Below are positions 1-7,249 of a DNA stretch of 64,000 nt, in pieces. Within the stretch, counting starts at the first letter, position 1; every line of letters starts with the position of its first letter. Under the pieces are notes generated by a model, which was not told the origin of the DNA, ran no database searches, and saw nothing but the letters and a program-made list of their open reading frames with translations. The position numbers were made by a program, and so were the translations under genes. Source of the DNA: Streptomyces caniscabiei (GTDB taxonomy: Bacteria; Actinomycetota; Actinomycetes; Streptomycetales; Streptomycetaceae); assembly GCF_014930365.1 (NCBI RefSeq), contig NZ_JABXWI010000027.1, positions 38,218 through 102,217 on the forward strand, in the 5' to 3' direction.

Positions 1-2
1 TG

Positions 3-266
3 CCCGGCAAGGAGACAGTGCCCGCCCTCGCGCCTCCTCTGGTGTCCGAGCGGCTGGGAGTCGTGTACTTCTTCAGTCCGACCGGGGATCTGTCCGGCCT
101 CGACCTGCGCACGGGCGAACAGGTCTGGGACGACCACGTCGGCAACCGCAAGGAGGCTCCGGGGCCGCTCTACCAGCTCTCGCCCCAACTCCTGAGCTAC
201 CGGGATGTGTTGATCGTCCGGGACGGCAGCAGGATGACTTCTCTGCTGCCCGGGCCCACCGGCTGA
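3..266 (+). CDS. C-terminal end of a PQQ-like beta-propeller protein (5' truncated)
   Basis: The frame is open from the window edge to the stop at 264-266, so only the last 87 or so residues are present and the real start lies outside. The stretch VVYFFSPTGDLSGLDLRTGE followed by QVW matches the blade signature of PQQ/WD40-like propellers (hydrophobic strand, G-x-L-x-x-L-D-x-x-T-G-E-x-x-W). Such domains are scaffolds or binding modules in secreted proteins and some kinases; which applies here cannot be told. A strong hairpin follows five bases after the stop. The GTG at 18 could start a short protein but is more probably an internal Val codon. Confidence 0.6.
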   Translation, partial: PGKETVPALAPPLVSERLGVVYFFSPTGDLSGLDLRTGEQVWDDHVGNRKEAPGPLYQLSPQLLSYRDVLIVRDGSRMTSLLPGPTG

Positions 267-270
267 CACG

Positions 271-306
271 AGGGCGCCCCGGGCCGCGGCCGGCCCGGGG
301 CGCCCT
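271..306. terminator. Bidirectional intrinsic terminator
   Basis: Perfect 15-bp stem (271-285 with 292-306) closing a 6-nt loop, nearly all G/C. It lies between the propeller gene (+) and the LuxR-type gene (-, ending at 315), so it can end both transcripts. There is no long U-tract, which is normal in Streptomyces. Confidence 0.85.
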
Positions 307-314
307 GGCACCCG

Positions 315-659
315 CTACGCGACTCCGACGGTCTGCGCCCGGACCCCGCTCCGGCCCGTCAAGCGGAACGTTTCATCCATGCGGTCGATCCGGTCCGTAC
401 GGTCCGCCCGGTCCGTACGGTCCCCCCGGTCCATACGGTCCGTCCGCAGCGCCAGGATTCCCGCGCGCAACGCGGTCACGACGAGATGCGTGCGGTTCTT
501 CGCGCACAACTTCTCCCGGATGCTGCGCATATGGGAGGCCACCGTGCGGACCGAGATCGACAGCTGACGAGACATGTCCGCGTCCGACATGCCGTGGGCT
601 GCCAGAAGGAGGATCTCCATCTCCCGGGCGCTGAGTCGGCCGGAGCTGTCCAATGCCAT
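315..659 (-). CDS. Single-domain LuxR-type HTH regulator with a DR-repeat tail
   Basis: 114 residues. Residues about 9-65 form a LuxR/GerE helix-turn-helix (LSAREMEILLLAAHG, then SISVRTVASHMRSIREKLCA). No receiver or sensor domain is present, so it resembles small GerE-type solo regulators. The tail after residue 70 is a run of D-R-x triplets (RMD, RGD, RTD, RAD, RTD, RID) encoded by a 9-nt tandem repeat, then a basic end. Start ATG at 659 is chosen because it directly precedes the HTH; the ribosome site (AAGGCAGG) is weak. It is divergent from the response-regulator gene 268 bp away and may act in the neighbouring peptide cluster, but that is inference. Confidence 0.75.
   Translation of the reverse strand: MALDSSGRLSAREMEILLLAAHGMSDADMSRQLSISVRTVASHMRSIREKLCAKNRTHLVVTALRAGILALRTDRMDRGDRTDRADRTDRIDRMDETFRLTGRSGVRAQTVGVA
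378..440 (-). repeat. 9-nt tandem repeat inside the LuxR-type gene
   Basis: Seven units of the form GACCGnnnn (alternating GACCGTACG and GACCGGGCG types) in frame, coding D-R-x triplets. Alternate units are more alike, giving an 18-nt higher-order period. This is typical of slippage-prone coding minisatellites and is likely length-variable between strains. Confidence 0.8.
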
Positions 660-926
660 GGGTGCCTGCCTTGTTCGGAGTGGGGGTCGAGGACCCGCGT
701 GCCGTTCGTCTGCTGCGCTGTGACTCTTCCGTGACATCCGGGCGGCGGGCATCGACCATTCGACCGATACCCGGCAGTAGTCATCGGCCGATCGGCCTCG
801 GTCCCCCGCTCCGGGGCGGAACTTTCTCCGGGTTGGCGCCAACCGCCCGATTCGGCGGGGGTGTTCGCCCGGCCGGCTTCCCCTGACCGCCGGACCGGCC
901 GGATGATCCGTGGCATGCTCGGCCGC

Positions 927-1604
927 GTGAGCAGCACCCCCACACGTGTGATGATCGCCGACGACCAGGATCTGATCCGGGCCGGTTTCCGTCTCATCCT
1001 CGACGCCCAGGAGGGCATCGAGGTGATCGGGGAGGCCGCGGACGGACTCGCGTGCGTGGAGGCGGCGCGCGCGTTGCGGCCGGATGTGTGCCTGGTGGAC
1101 GTCCGGATGCCGAAACTGGACGGGCTGGAGGTGACCCGGCTGCTGGCCGGGCCGGGGGCGACGCACCCGACGCAGGTCGTGGTGGTCACCAGCTTCGACC
1201 AGGACGACTACCTCAACATCGCGCTGCGCAACGGCGCGTGCGGTTTCCTCCTGAAGGACGCGGCGCCCGCGCTGCTGATCGAGGCGGTGCGGGCCGCGGC
1301 ACGCGGTGACGCGCTGGTCTCGCCCGCGGTGACGGTCCGGCTGCTGAAGCAGCTGGAAGAACGGGCGGCGGCCCCGGTGGACGGGGTGGGCGTGCCCGAA
1401 TCCGCCCTGAGCGTACGGGAATTGGAGGTGGCCCGGCTCGTCGCGGTGGGCCGGACCAACCAGGAGATCAGTGATGAGCTGTGTCTGTCGCTGTCCACCG
1501 TGAAGACGCATCTGGGCCACATCCACCACAAGCTCGGCGTACGCAACCGCGTCGAGGTGGCGGCCTGGGCCTGGTCCAACGGGACGGTACGGACCGGACG
1601 CTGA
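927..1604 (+). CDS. NarL/FixJ-family response regulator
   Basis: 225 residues from GTG 927 (ATG 915 is an in-frame alternative). Receiver domain 1-120 with acidic pocket ADDQD (11-15), phospho-acceptor Asp58 in CLVDVRMPKLDG, Thr in VVTS and Lys in GFLLKDA. LuxR/GerE HTH at about 160-215 (LSVRELEVARLVAVGRTNQE). It lies 99 bp upstream of a HisKA_3 histidine kinase on the same strand, so the two form a two-component system. No Shine-Dalgarno sequence is visible. Its position just before the oxidoreductase and peptide operon, whose promoters share a motif, makes it the leading candidate activator of that cluster (inference). Confidence 0.92.
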   Translation: MSSTPTRVMIADDQDLIRAGFRLILDAQEGIEVIGEAADGLACVEAARALRPDVCLVDVRMPKLDGLEVTRLLAGPGATHPTQVVVVTSFDQDDYLNIALRNGACGFLLKDAAPALLIEAVRAAARGDALVSPAVTVRLLKQLEERAAAPVDGVGVPESALSVRELEVARLVAVGRTNQEISDELCLSLSTVKTHLGHIHHKLGVRNRVEVAAWAWSNGTVRTGR

Positions 1605-1703
1605 CGGGGATTCCGTGAACGCCCTGTAATGGATCTATGACGCTTCCCACACATCGGCCCACCCCCTGCCGGGGAAGCATGTGCATGCCTAGCCTCCGGT
1701 TGT

Positions 1704-3050
1704 ATGACACCTTCGTCACTCGCGGCACTCTCGGCACGAGCGACCCAGCCGCACCACCACGGCCGCCCCCGGTCACGCGCACGACGGCTGGACCACCGCG
1801 CCCTCTACCCGGCGCTGGGTGTGCTGTGGCTGCTCGACGTGGGCATCATCGTGTCGCAGCAACGGGGCTTCCTCGACTGGCTGCCGCTGGTGACGGGTCC
1901 CGTCGCCCTGGCCCTGGTGCTCGTGCCCGACGAGCGGCTGAGCATCACCTGGCGCACGGGGTTCTGCGCGGCCGTCTCGACGGCGGTGACCCTGGGCACC
2001 TCCCTGATGGGCTGGGCCATGCCCGAGTGGGGGCTGCTGGAGACGGCGTGCATGCTGGTGCTGCTCGCCCGCACCTGCCGCGACGTGGCCCGGCCCCGGG
2101 TCGCCCTGGCACTGGCCGCCGCGATGGGGGCCAGCGTCATCGACGAACCCCTGCGCACCGGCGGCACCGGCATCACCCTCACCTACCCGTTCCTGCTGAC
2201 GTTCGCGGTCGGCGGCGCCGTCGGCGCCGGGTGCTACCTGCGCACCCTGGACGCCCGGCGCCGTCGTACGATCGCCGCCGTACGGCTCGCCGAGCGGATC
2301 CAACTCGCCCGGGAACTGCACGACTTCGTGGCCCACCATGTGACGGGCATCATCGCCCAGGCGCACGCCGCCGGCGTGATCCACGAGAGCGCGCCGCAGC
2401 AGGTCGGCCCCATCCTGGGCAACATCGCCGAGGCCGGACAGCGGACCATGGACTCCATGCGCCGGCTGATCAAGGTGCTGCGCGAGGACGGCGAACAGAT
2501 CTCCCTCGAACGGCCCGAGGAGCCGTACGCCGAACTCACCAAACTGGTATCGGAGTTCAGCGGTCAGGGCGACGGGTCGACCGCCCAGCTGGAGATCACC
2601 GGAGCCGCCCGCAGAAGCGCGCTGCTGCCCGAGGTGGGCTCCGCCGTCCATCGTGTGGTGCAGGAGGCGCTGACCAACGTACGGCGGCACGCGCCGGGCA
2701 CCCAGGCCACGGTGCGCGTCCACCGCACCCGCGACGACCTGCTGCGGATCGACGTGTACAACGAGGGGCCGGAGCGGCGGGTGTCCCGTCCCACGGGAGG
2801 CCGCGGCGGCTACGGCCTGATCGGGCTGCGCGAGCGTGTGGAGACGGTCGGCGGCTCACTGGCGGCGGGCCCGGCCGACGACGGGGGCTGGTGGGTCATC
2901 GCCCATTTCCCCGTGGCTCCCACGGCGGTGCCGTCCGGCGCCGAGGAGACGGCGGAGCCGGGTCAGGCGTCCCGCAGGCCGTCCGGGCGGCACGCGAAGC
3001 CGAACGCGCACGCGGAGCCCGAGCCGGACATGAGCTGGGACGCGAGTTGA
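1704..3050 (+). CDS. Sensor histidine kinase, HisKA_3 type
   Basis: 448 residues. Residues 1-30 are basic and cytosolic. About five hydrophobic helices lie between 35 and 185 with little extracytoplasmic sequence, suggesting a membrane-embedded sensor. The dimerisation/phosphotransfer motif LARELHDFVAHHVTGI carries His206. The HATPase domain follows, with N-box-like VVQEALTNVRRHAPG near 320 and G-box GGYGLIGLRERVE near 370. The tail is Ala/Glu/Pro-rich. It is the cognate partner of the preceding NarL regulator by adjacency. The signal sensed is unknown; a cell-envelope or peptide signal would fit the neighbourhood. Confidence 0.92.
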   Translation: MTPSSLAALSARATQPHHHGRPRSRARRLDHRALYPALGVLWLLDVGIIVSQQRGFLDWLPLVTGPVALALVLVPDERLSITWRTGFCAAVSTAVTLGTSLMGWAMPEWGLLETACMLVLLARTCRDVARPRVALALAAAMGASVIDEPLRTGGTGITLTYPFLLTFAVGGAVGAGCYLRTLDARRRRTIAAVRLAERIQLARELHDFVAHHVTGIIAQAHAAGVIHESAPQQVGPILGNIAEAGQRTMDSMRRLIKVLREDGEQISLERPEEPYAELTKLVSEFSGQGDGSTAQLEITGAARRSALLPEVGSAVHRVVQEALTNVRRHAPGTQATVRVHRTRDDLLRIDVYNEGPERRVSRPTGGRGGYGLIGLRERVETVGGSLAAGPADDGGWWVIAHFPVAPTAVPSGAEETAEPGQASRRPSGRHAKPNAHAEPEPDMSWDAS

Positions 3051-3069
3051 CCGAGCCGCCGCGTGAATT

Positions 3070-3129
3070 AGGCAATTTTACGAATCGCACCCGGCCGGTC
3101 CGCCGTCTATCGTCGAAGAAAGAAAAAGG
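3070..3129 (+). promoter_or_regulatory. Promoter of the FAD oxidoreductase, with box shared with the peptide operon
   Basis: An AT-rich island in GC-rich DNA. Box AGGCAATTTTA lies at 3070-3080; 37 bp after its start comes CTATCGT (3107-3113), a -10-like element; a purine run GAAGAAAGAAAAAGG follows at 3115-3129. The same three parts occur before the peptide gene, with the box-to--10 distance conserved exactly. No good -35 is visible, which suggests an activator-dependent promoter. Function is inferred from the sequence match only. Confidence 0.55.
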
Positions 3130-3296
3130 CGCCGGGACGGCCTTTCCCACGTCCCGCAGAGTGGTGAATCGGCCCGGACCGGGCCCTTTCGAGGGCCCGT
3201 TCCCCGTCACCCGACACCATTGCGTGAACCGGTCGTTTCCCGTCCGCCCATTTCCGGGCCCGGGACCGGCGGCCGTCGACGAGGAGGCGCGGATCC

Positions 3297-4727
3297 ATGA
3301 CTACGGCCGTCGTGGTGGGCAGCGGTCCGAACGGTCTCGCCGCCGCCGTCCTCCTCGCCCGTGAGGGTGTGGAGGTCACCGTCCTCGAGGCCGCCGACAG
3401 CATCGGCGGCGGCACCCGCACCAGCGAACTGACGCCCGGGCTGCTGCACGACCACTGCTCCGCCACCCATCCCATGGCCGTCGCCTCGCCGTTCCTGCGC
3501 GGCCTCGACCTCGCCCGGCACGGCCTCACCTGGCGCCTGCCGGAGATCGACTGCGCGCACCCCCTGGACTCCGGCGAGGCCGGTGTCCTGCGCCGGTCGG
3601 TGCGGGAGACGGCCGACGGCCTCCCCGAGGCGGACGGCCGCCGGTGGCGGCGGCTCTTCGAGCCGCTCGCGGACGGCTTCGACGCGCTGGCCGACGACCT
3701 GATGCTCCCGCTCGCGCATGTGCCGCGTCATCCGCTGCGCCTCGCGGCCTTCGGGGCGCGGGCCCTGCTGCCCATCTCCGCCGTGGCCCGGCGGTGGCGG
3801 TCACCGGCCGCCCGCGCGCTCTTCGGCGGGGTGGCCGCGCACGCCTTCCGCCCGTTCCATCTGCCGGCCGGCGCCGCGGTCGGTCTGACCATCATCGCGG
3901 CGGGCCACCGGCACGGCTGGCCGGTGGCCGCGGGCGGCTCCCGGGCGATCGGCGACGCGCTCGCGGCCCAGCTCGGGGAGCTCGGCGGCCGGATCGAGAC
4001 GGGCGTGCGGGTGCGCACCCCGGCCGATCTGCCCCCGGCCGACGTGGTCCTGTTCGACCTCGCGCCCCGCGCCGTCGCCGACATCCTGGGCGACCGGCTG
4101 CCGGGCCGGGTGGCACGGGCCTACCGGCGCTTCCGCCACGGCCCCGGAGCCTTCAAGGTCGACTTCGCTGTCGAGGGCGGTGTCCCCTGGACCAGCGAGG
4201 CGGCCCGCCGGGCGGGCACCGTCCATCTCGGCGGGACGTTCGAGGAGATCGCCCACACCGAGCGGACGATCCAGGCCGGGCGCATGCCGGAACGGCCCTT
4301 CGTCCTGGTCGGCCAGCAGTACCTGGCCGACCCGGGGCGCTCCAAGGGCGACCTCCACCCGGTGTGGACCTACGCGCACGTCCCGCACGGCTACGACGGC
4401 GACGCGACCGAGGCGATCATCGGGCAGATCGAACGGTTCGCCCCGGGGTTCCGTGACCGGGTCCTCGGCATGGCCGTCCGCTCCCCCGCCGCGTTCGCGG
4501 ACTACAACCCGAACTACGTCGGCGGGGACGTCGTCACCGGGGCGAACACCGCCCTCCAGCTGGTGATGCGTCCCCGGGTGGCGCCCGACCCGTACCGCAC
4601 GGGGGTCCCGGGGATGTACATCTGCTCCGCGGCGTCCCCGCCGGGGGCCGGCGCCCACGGCATGTGCGGCGCGAACGCCGCCGCGTCGGCCCTGCGTCAC
4701 CTCCGGCGGCGGCGCGGCCTGGAATGA
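3297..4727 (+). CDS. FAD-dependent oxidoreductase, phytoene-desaturase-like
   Basis: 476 residues. The N-terminal Rossmann motif VVVGSGPNGLAAAVLLAREG with the acidic end TVLEA (about 5-32) binds the FAD ADP moiety, and IGGGTRTSE after it matches the CrtI/amine-oxidase second motif. The C-terminal MYICSAASPPGAGAHGMCG is the usual FAD-closing motif. The family desaturates or isomerises carotenoids, retinoids and other hydrophobic substrates; no carotenoid genes are nearby, so the substrate is unknown. Ribosome site GACGAGGAGG precedes ATG 3297. Its promoter shares a box with the peptide operon downstream, so it may modify the peptide or a lipid partner (inference). A terminator follows at 4757-4791. 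Confidence 0.85.
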   Translation: MTTAVVVGSGPNGLAAAVLLAREGVEVTVLEAADSIGGGTRTSELTPGLLHDHCSATHPMAVASPFLRGLDLARHGLTWRLPEIDCAHPLDSGEAGVLRRSVRETADGLPEADGRRWRRLFEPLADGFDALADDLMLPLAHVPRHPLRLAAFGARALLPISAVARRWRSPAARALFGGVAAHAFRPFHLPAGAAVGLTIIAAGHRHGWPVAAGGSRAIGDALAAQLGELGGRIETGVRVRTPADLPPADVVLFDLAPRAVADILGDRLPGRVARAYRRFRHGPGAFKVDFAVEGGVPWTSEAARRAGTVHLGGTFEEIAHTERTIQAGRMPERPFVLVGQQYLADPGRSKGDLHPVWTYAHVPHGYDGDATEAIIGQIERFAPGFRDRVLGMAVRSPAAFADYNPNYVGGDVVTGANTALQLVMRPRVAPDPYRTGVPGMYICSAASPPGAGAHGMCGANAAASALRHLRRRRGLE

Positions 4728-4756
4728 ACCGGGAGCCGCCTGCCGCGGCATTCCCC

Positions 4757-4791
4757 GGAAGGGCCCGGACCACATCGGTCCGGGCCTTTCC
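4757..4791 (+). terminator. Intrinsic terminator after the FAD oxidoreductase
   Basis: 15-bp stem (4757-4771 with 4777-4791, one G-T pair) with a 5-nt loop ACATC. It separates the oxidoreductase transcript from the peptide operon, so shared regulation must come from their similar promoters rather than read-through. Confidence 0.85.
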
Positions 4792-4835
4792 ACGTCCGCG
4801 TCCCGACTCCGGCGCGCGGGACGCCTTTCAAGAAT

Positions 4836-4910
4836 AGGCATTTTTATCGATGTGGCGGCGGCCGGCGAAGCCCTAATGTTTTCTCCAGAAGGGCGACGGA
4901 AGAAAAAAGG
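4836..4910 (+). promoter_or_regulatory. Promoter region of the peptide operon
   Basis: Box AGGCATTTTTA at 4836-4846 is followed 37 bp from its start by CTAATGT (4873-4879; TAATGT is a fair -10), then the purine run GAAGAAAAAAGG at 4899-4910. All three parts mirror the oxidoreductase promoter at 3070-3129. The likely start of transcription is near 4886, giving a leader of about 60 nt. A regulator bound at the AT-rich box is inferred; the adjacent response regulator is the first candidate. Confidence 0.55.
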
Positions 4911-4945
4911 ACTTCCGCAGTCCCGAAAGCGAGAGGACGAAAGAA

Positions 4946-5215
4946 ATGAGCAGCATCGAGAACGCGCTGAACAGCGTGGAAATCCCCGTCGAGGGTGTCG
5001 TCTACGTCGCCGCTCGCCCGACCCTGGGCACCCCGCGGATCGCCCGTATCGGCCGCATCGCCCAGGCGGCCGAGGGTGTCGGTGCCATCGCGGCGGCCGC
5101 CACCGCGGCGGTCGGCGTCGCCCAGGCCGCGGAGGCCAACAACCTGGCGGCGGAGGCCAACGCCCAGAACGCGGCCGCCCTCGCCGCCGTCGGTGGTACG
5201 CCGCCCGCGGTCTGA
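4946..5215 (+). CDS. Putative precursor peptide, 89 residues, Ala-rich, Cys-free
   Basis: No family recognised. Residues 1-38 are mixed, with a hydrophobic EGVVYVAA patch and a basic segment (R24, R31, R34, R37). Residues 44-62 are a small-residue hydrophobic stretch (GVGAIAAAATAAVGVAQAA) able to form a membrane helix. Residues 62-81 carry a near-heptad repeat (AAEANNL, AAEANAQ, NAAALAA), and the end is GGTPPAV. There is no Cys or Trp and no clear Sec signal peptide. A good ribosome site (GAGAGGAC) precedes the ATG. It is first in an operon with HTTM, SdpA-like, ABC exporter and methyltransferase genes and is followed by a strong hairpin, the usual layout for an over-expressed precursor. Its role as the cluster product is inference. 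Confidence 0.7.
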   Translation: MSSIENALNSVEIPVEGVVYVAARPTLGTPRIARIGRIAQAAEGVGAIAAAATAAVGVAQAAEANNLAAEANAQNAAALAAVGGTPPAV

Positions 5216-5235
5216 CGACCGGCGGTGAACGCATA

Positions 5236-5284
5236 GGAACCCGCTGTCGGACCAGAGGGCTGTTCTGGTCCGGCAGCGGGTTCC
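5236..5284 (+). terminator. Attenuator-type hairpin between peptide gene and biosynthetic genes
   Basis: 21-bp stem (5236-5256 with 5264-5284, one G-T pair) with a 7-nt loop GGGCTGT, 21 bp after the peptide stop. Such hairpins let a precursor transcript accumulate while a fraction reads through to the enzymes. No separate promoter is obvious before the next gene, although a smaller imperfect inverted repeat (GTACTCGAA, then TTCGA and GTAC) lies at 5288-5313. Confidence 0.85.
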
Positions 5285-5329
5285 GCCGTACTCGAAGACA
5301 AATTCGAAAGTACCAGGAAAAGAGGTTCC

Positions 5330-7249
5330 ATGAAACTCGTCCGAAGGATCACCTCCGCGGTCCCGGACAGGGTCGCCTCCGCCGTGCTCGGCCCGATACC
5401 GGTCGGCCGGGACCGTGCGCTGGGCCTCTCGGAGCGGCTGGCCGCCGCGACGAGCCTCACCTCGTCCCTCGAATACCTCACCCAGCGCCACGAGATGGGC
5501 AAGGGGGGCATGAACGACTGGGACATCGCCAAGGACAGCATCGCGCACGCGAACCCCCTGCTGCGCCGAGTGATCGACATCGCCAGCGGACGCCGGACCA
5601 CGACGGCCCTCCACCTCGCACGGGCCGCCGTCGCCTCCGCCATGCTGCTGCCGGGCCGCTCCCCCTGGCGCGGGGCGGGCAGCCTCTTCCTCGGTGCCTC
5701 CTCCGCCCTCCTCGGCCCCCGCCAGCACTACGGCAGCGACGGCGCCGACCAGGTCGCGACCCTCGTACAGCTCGCCACGGGCAGCGCCCGTCTGGTGCCC
5801 TCGCCGGCCGCCAAGGACGCCCTGCTGTGGTACGTCGCCCTCCAGTCCAACCTCTCCTACCTCGTCTCCGGCTGGGTCAAGCTGCTCGGCCCGGACTGGC
5901 GCGACGGGTCCGCCCTGCCGGGGGTCATGCGCACCCACACCTACGGCCACGAGGGCATGCACACCTGGATCCGGAACAACCCCCGGTCCGCCAAGCTGCT
6001 CGCCCACGGTGTGCTGGCGCTGGAGTGCCTCTTCCCGCTCGCCTATCTCAAGGGCGGCAAGCTGACCCGTCCCGTCCTCGCGAGCGCCGCCGCGTTCCAT
6101 CTAGCCAACGGCTACTTCATGGGGCTCGGCCGGTTCGCCACCGCCTTCCCCGCGATGCACCCGCTGATCGCCTACACCGCCGCTCCCCGCACACACCCCG
6201 CGGTGGCCGGACGCGACGACCGCGCTCTGCCCGCCGCGCTCACCCTGCTCGCGGGCGCGGCGGCGGCCGCGGGCGTCACCGCCGTGCACCGGCGCATGCG
6301 CGCCACCGAGGGCTGGCGGACCTCTCGCGTGCTGACGACCCGTCACGGCAACCGGCTCCAGTACGAGGAGATGGCGGCGGGATCCGCCGACCGGCCGGTC
6401 TTCGTGCTCGCCGCCGGCCTGCTGTCCACCAGCGAGCACTACGCCTGGATCAGCGAGCGCCTGAGCTACGAGACCACGTACGGCGTCATCACCTACGCTC
6501 GCGCCGGATACGCCGGAAGCCACCGCCGGGCGACCACCGCCTACCGCCTGACGGAGTCCGTCGACGACCTCGTCGACCTGGTCAACGGAGCCGTGGCACC
6601 GCACCGCAAGGTGATCCTCGTCGGCCACTCGATCGGCGGGGAGCTGGCCCGCCGTGCCGTCGCGCACCTCAGCGACCGGGTGCACGGCGTCGTCTACCTC
6701 GACTCCTCGCACCCCGACCAGTTCCACCGCTCCCCTCAGCAGCGGGTGACCGGCGCCGGGCTGGCCGGCAGCTTCACCTCCATGGGCCGGGCCCTGCGCC
6801 TGGGCACCGGGGCCCTCCTCGCCCGACCGTGGTGGATCAGGGAACTCCCCGCCGCCTACCAGGAGAAGGTCTTCGCCCAGTACGCCGACGCGCGGATGTG
6901 GGACGCGGCCCGCCGTGAATGGACGGCGCTGCGGGAGGACTTCGAGGCCTTCCCCGGCCGGCTCGCGCCGATCGAGGGCGTGCCCGCCCTGGTGATCTCC
7001 GCCCAGCGGACCGTGGACCGCGACCCCGAACAACTGCTGATGCACCGGGAACTGGCCGAGGCCCACCGGTCGGCGCCCACCGAGACGGTGGTCGTCGAGG
7101 GCGCGGGCCACGACACCCTGCTGATCAACAGCCGCTACGCCCACCAGGTGACGGACCACGTCCTCGCGTTCTTCGCGGGCCTCGACGAGCGTCCCCGCAG
7201 GACCAGGCCCGGCCGGTCCGTCACCCTCGAGAAGGAGGCGTCCCGGTGA
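5330..7249 (+). CDS. HTTM (SdpB-like) membrane domain fused to alpha/beta hydrolase
   Basis: 639 residues. The first half (about 70-320) has several membrane helices and the hallmark QSNLSYLVSGWVKLLG segment (Gln172 on), then W-R-D-G-S-A-L, matching HTTM/vitamin-K-gamma-carboxylase-like proteins, the family of Bacillus SdpB. The second half (about 335-620) is an alpha/beta hydrolase with nucleophile elbow GHSIGG (Ser434) and catalytic His594 in GAGHDTLL. SdpB itself has no hydrolase, so the fusion is unusual. Ribosome site AGGAAAAGAGG is strong. It probably processes or modifies the peptide at the membrane; the hydrolase could cleave an ester, amide or leader (inference). The stop overlaps the next GTG by 3 bp within GTGA. 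Confidence 0.82.
   Translation: MKLVRRITSAVPDRVASAVLGPIPVGRDRALGLSERLAAATSLTSSLEYLTQRHEMGKGGMNDWDIAKDSIAHANPLLRRVIDIASGRRTTTALHLARAAVASAMLLPGRSPWRGAGSLFLGASSALLGPRQHYGSDGADQVATLVQLATGSARLVPSPAAKDALLWYVALQSNLSYLVSGWVKLLGPDWRDGSALPGVMRTHTYGHEGMHTWIRNNPRSAKLLAHGVLALECLFPLAYLKGGKLTRPVLASAAAFHLANGYFMGLGRFATAFPAMHPLIAYTAAPRTHPAVAGRDDRALPAALTLLAGAAAAAGVTAVHRRMRATEGWRTSRVLTTRHGNRLQYEEMAAGSADRPVFVLAAGLLSTSEHYAWISERLSYETTYGVITYARAGYAGSHRRATTAYRLTESVDDLVDLVNGAVAPHRKVILVGHSIGGELARRAVAHLSDRVHGVVYLDSSHPDQFHRSPQQRVTGAGLAGSFTSMGRALRLGTGALLARPWWIRELPAAYQEKVFAQYADARMWDAARREWTALREDFEAFPGRLAPIEGVPALVISAQRTVDRDPEQLLMHRELAEAHRSAPTETVVVEGAGHDTLLINSRYAHQVTDHVLAFFAGLDERPRRTRPGRSVTLEKEASR

Noticed and set aside
1637..3364. 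575-codon frame over the histidine kinase
   Set aside because: Same strand but a different frame from the kinase; the protein is Arg/Gly/Pro-rich with no kinase motifs.
4946..5215. Lanthipeptide, lasso or thiopeptide precursor
   Set aside because: The peptide has no Cys, few Ser/Thr in its C-terminal half, and the neighbourhood lacks LanM/LanB, lasso B/C or YcaO genes.
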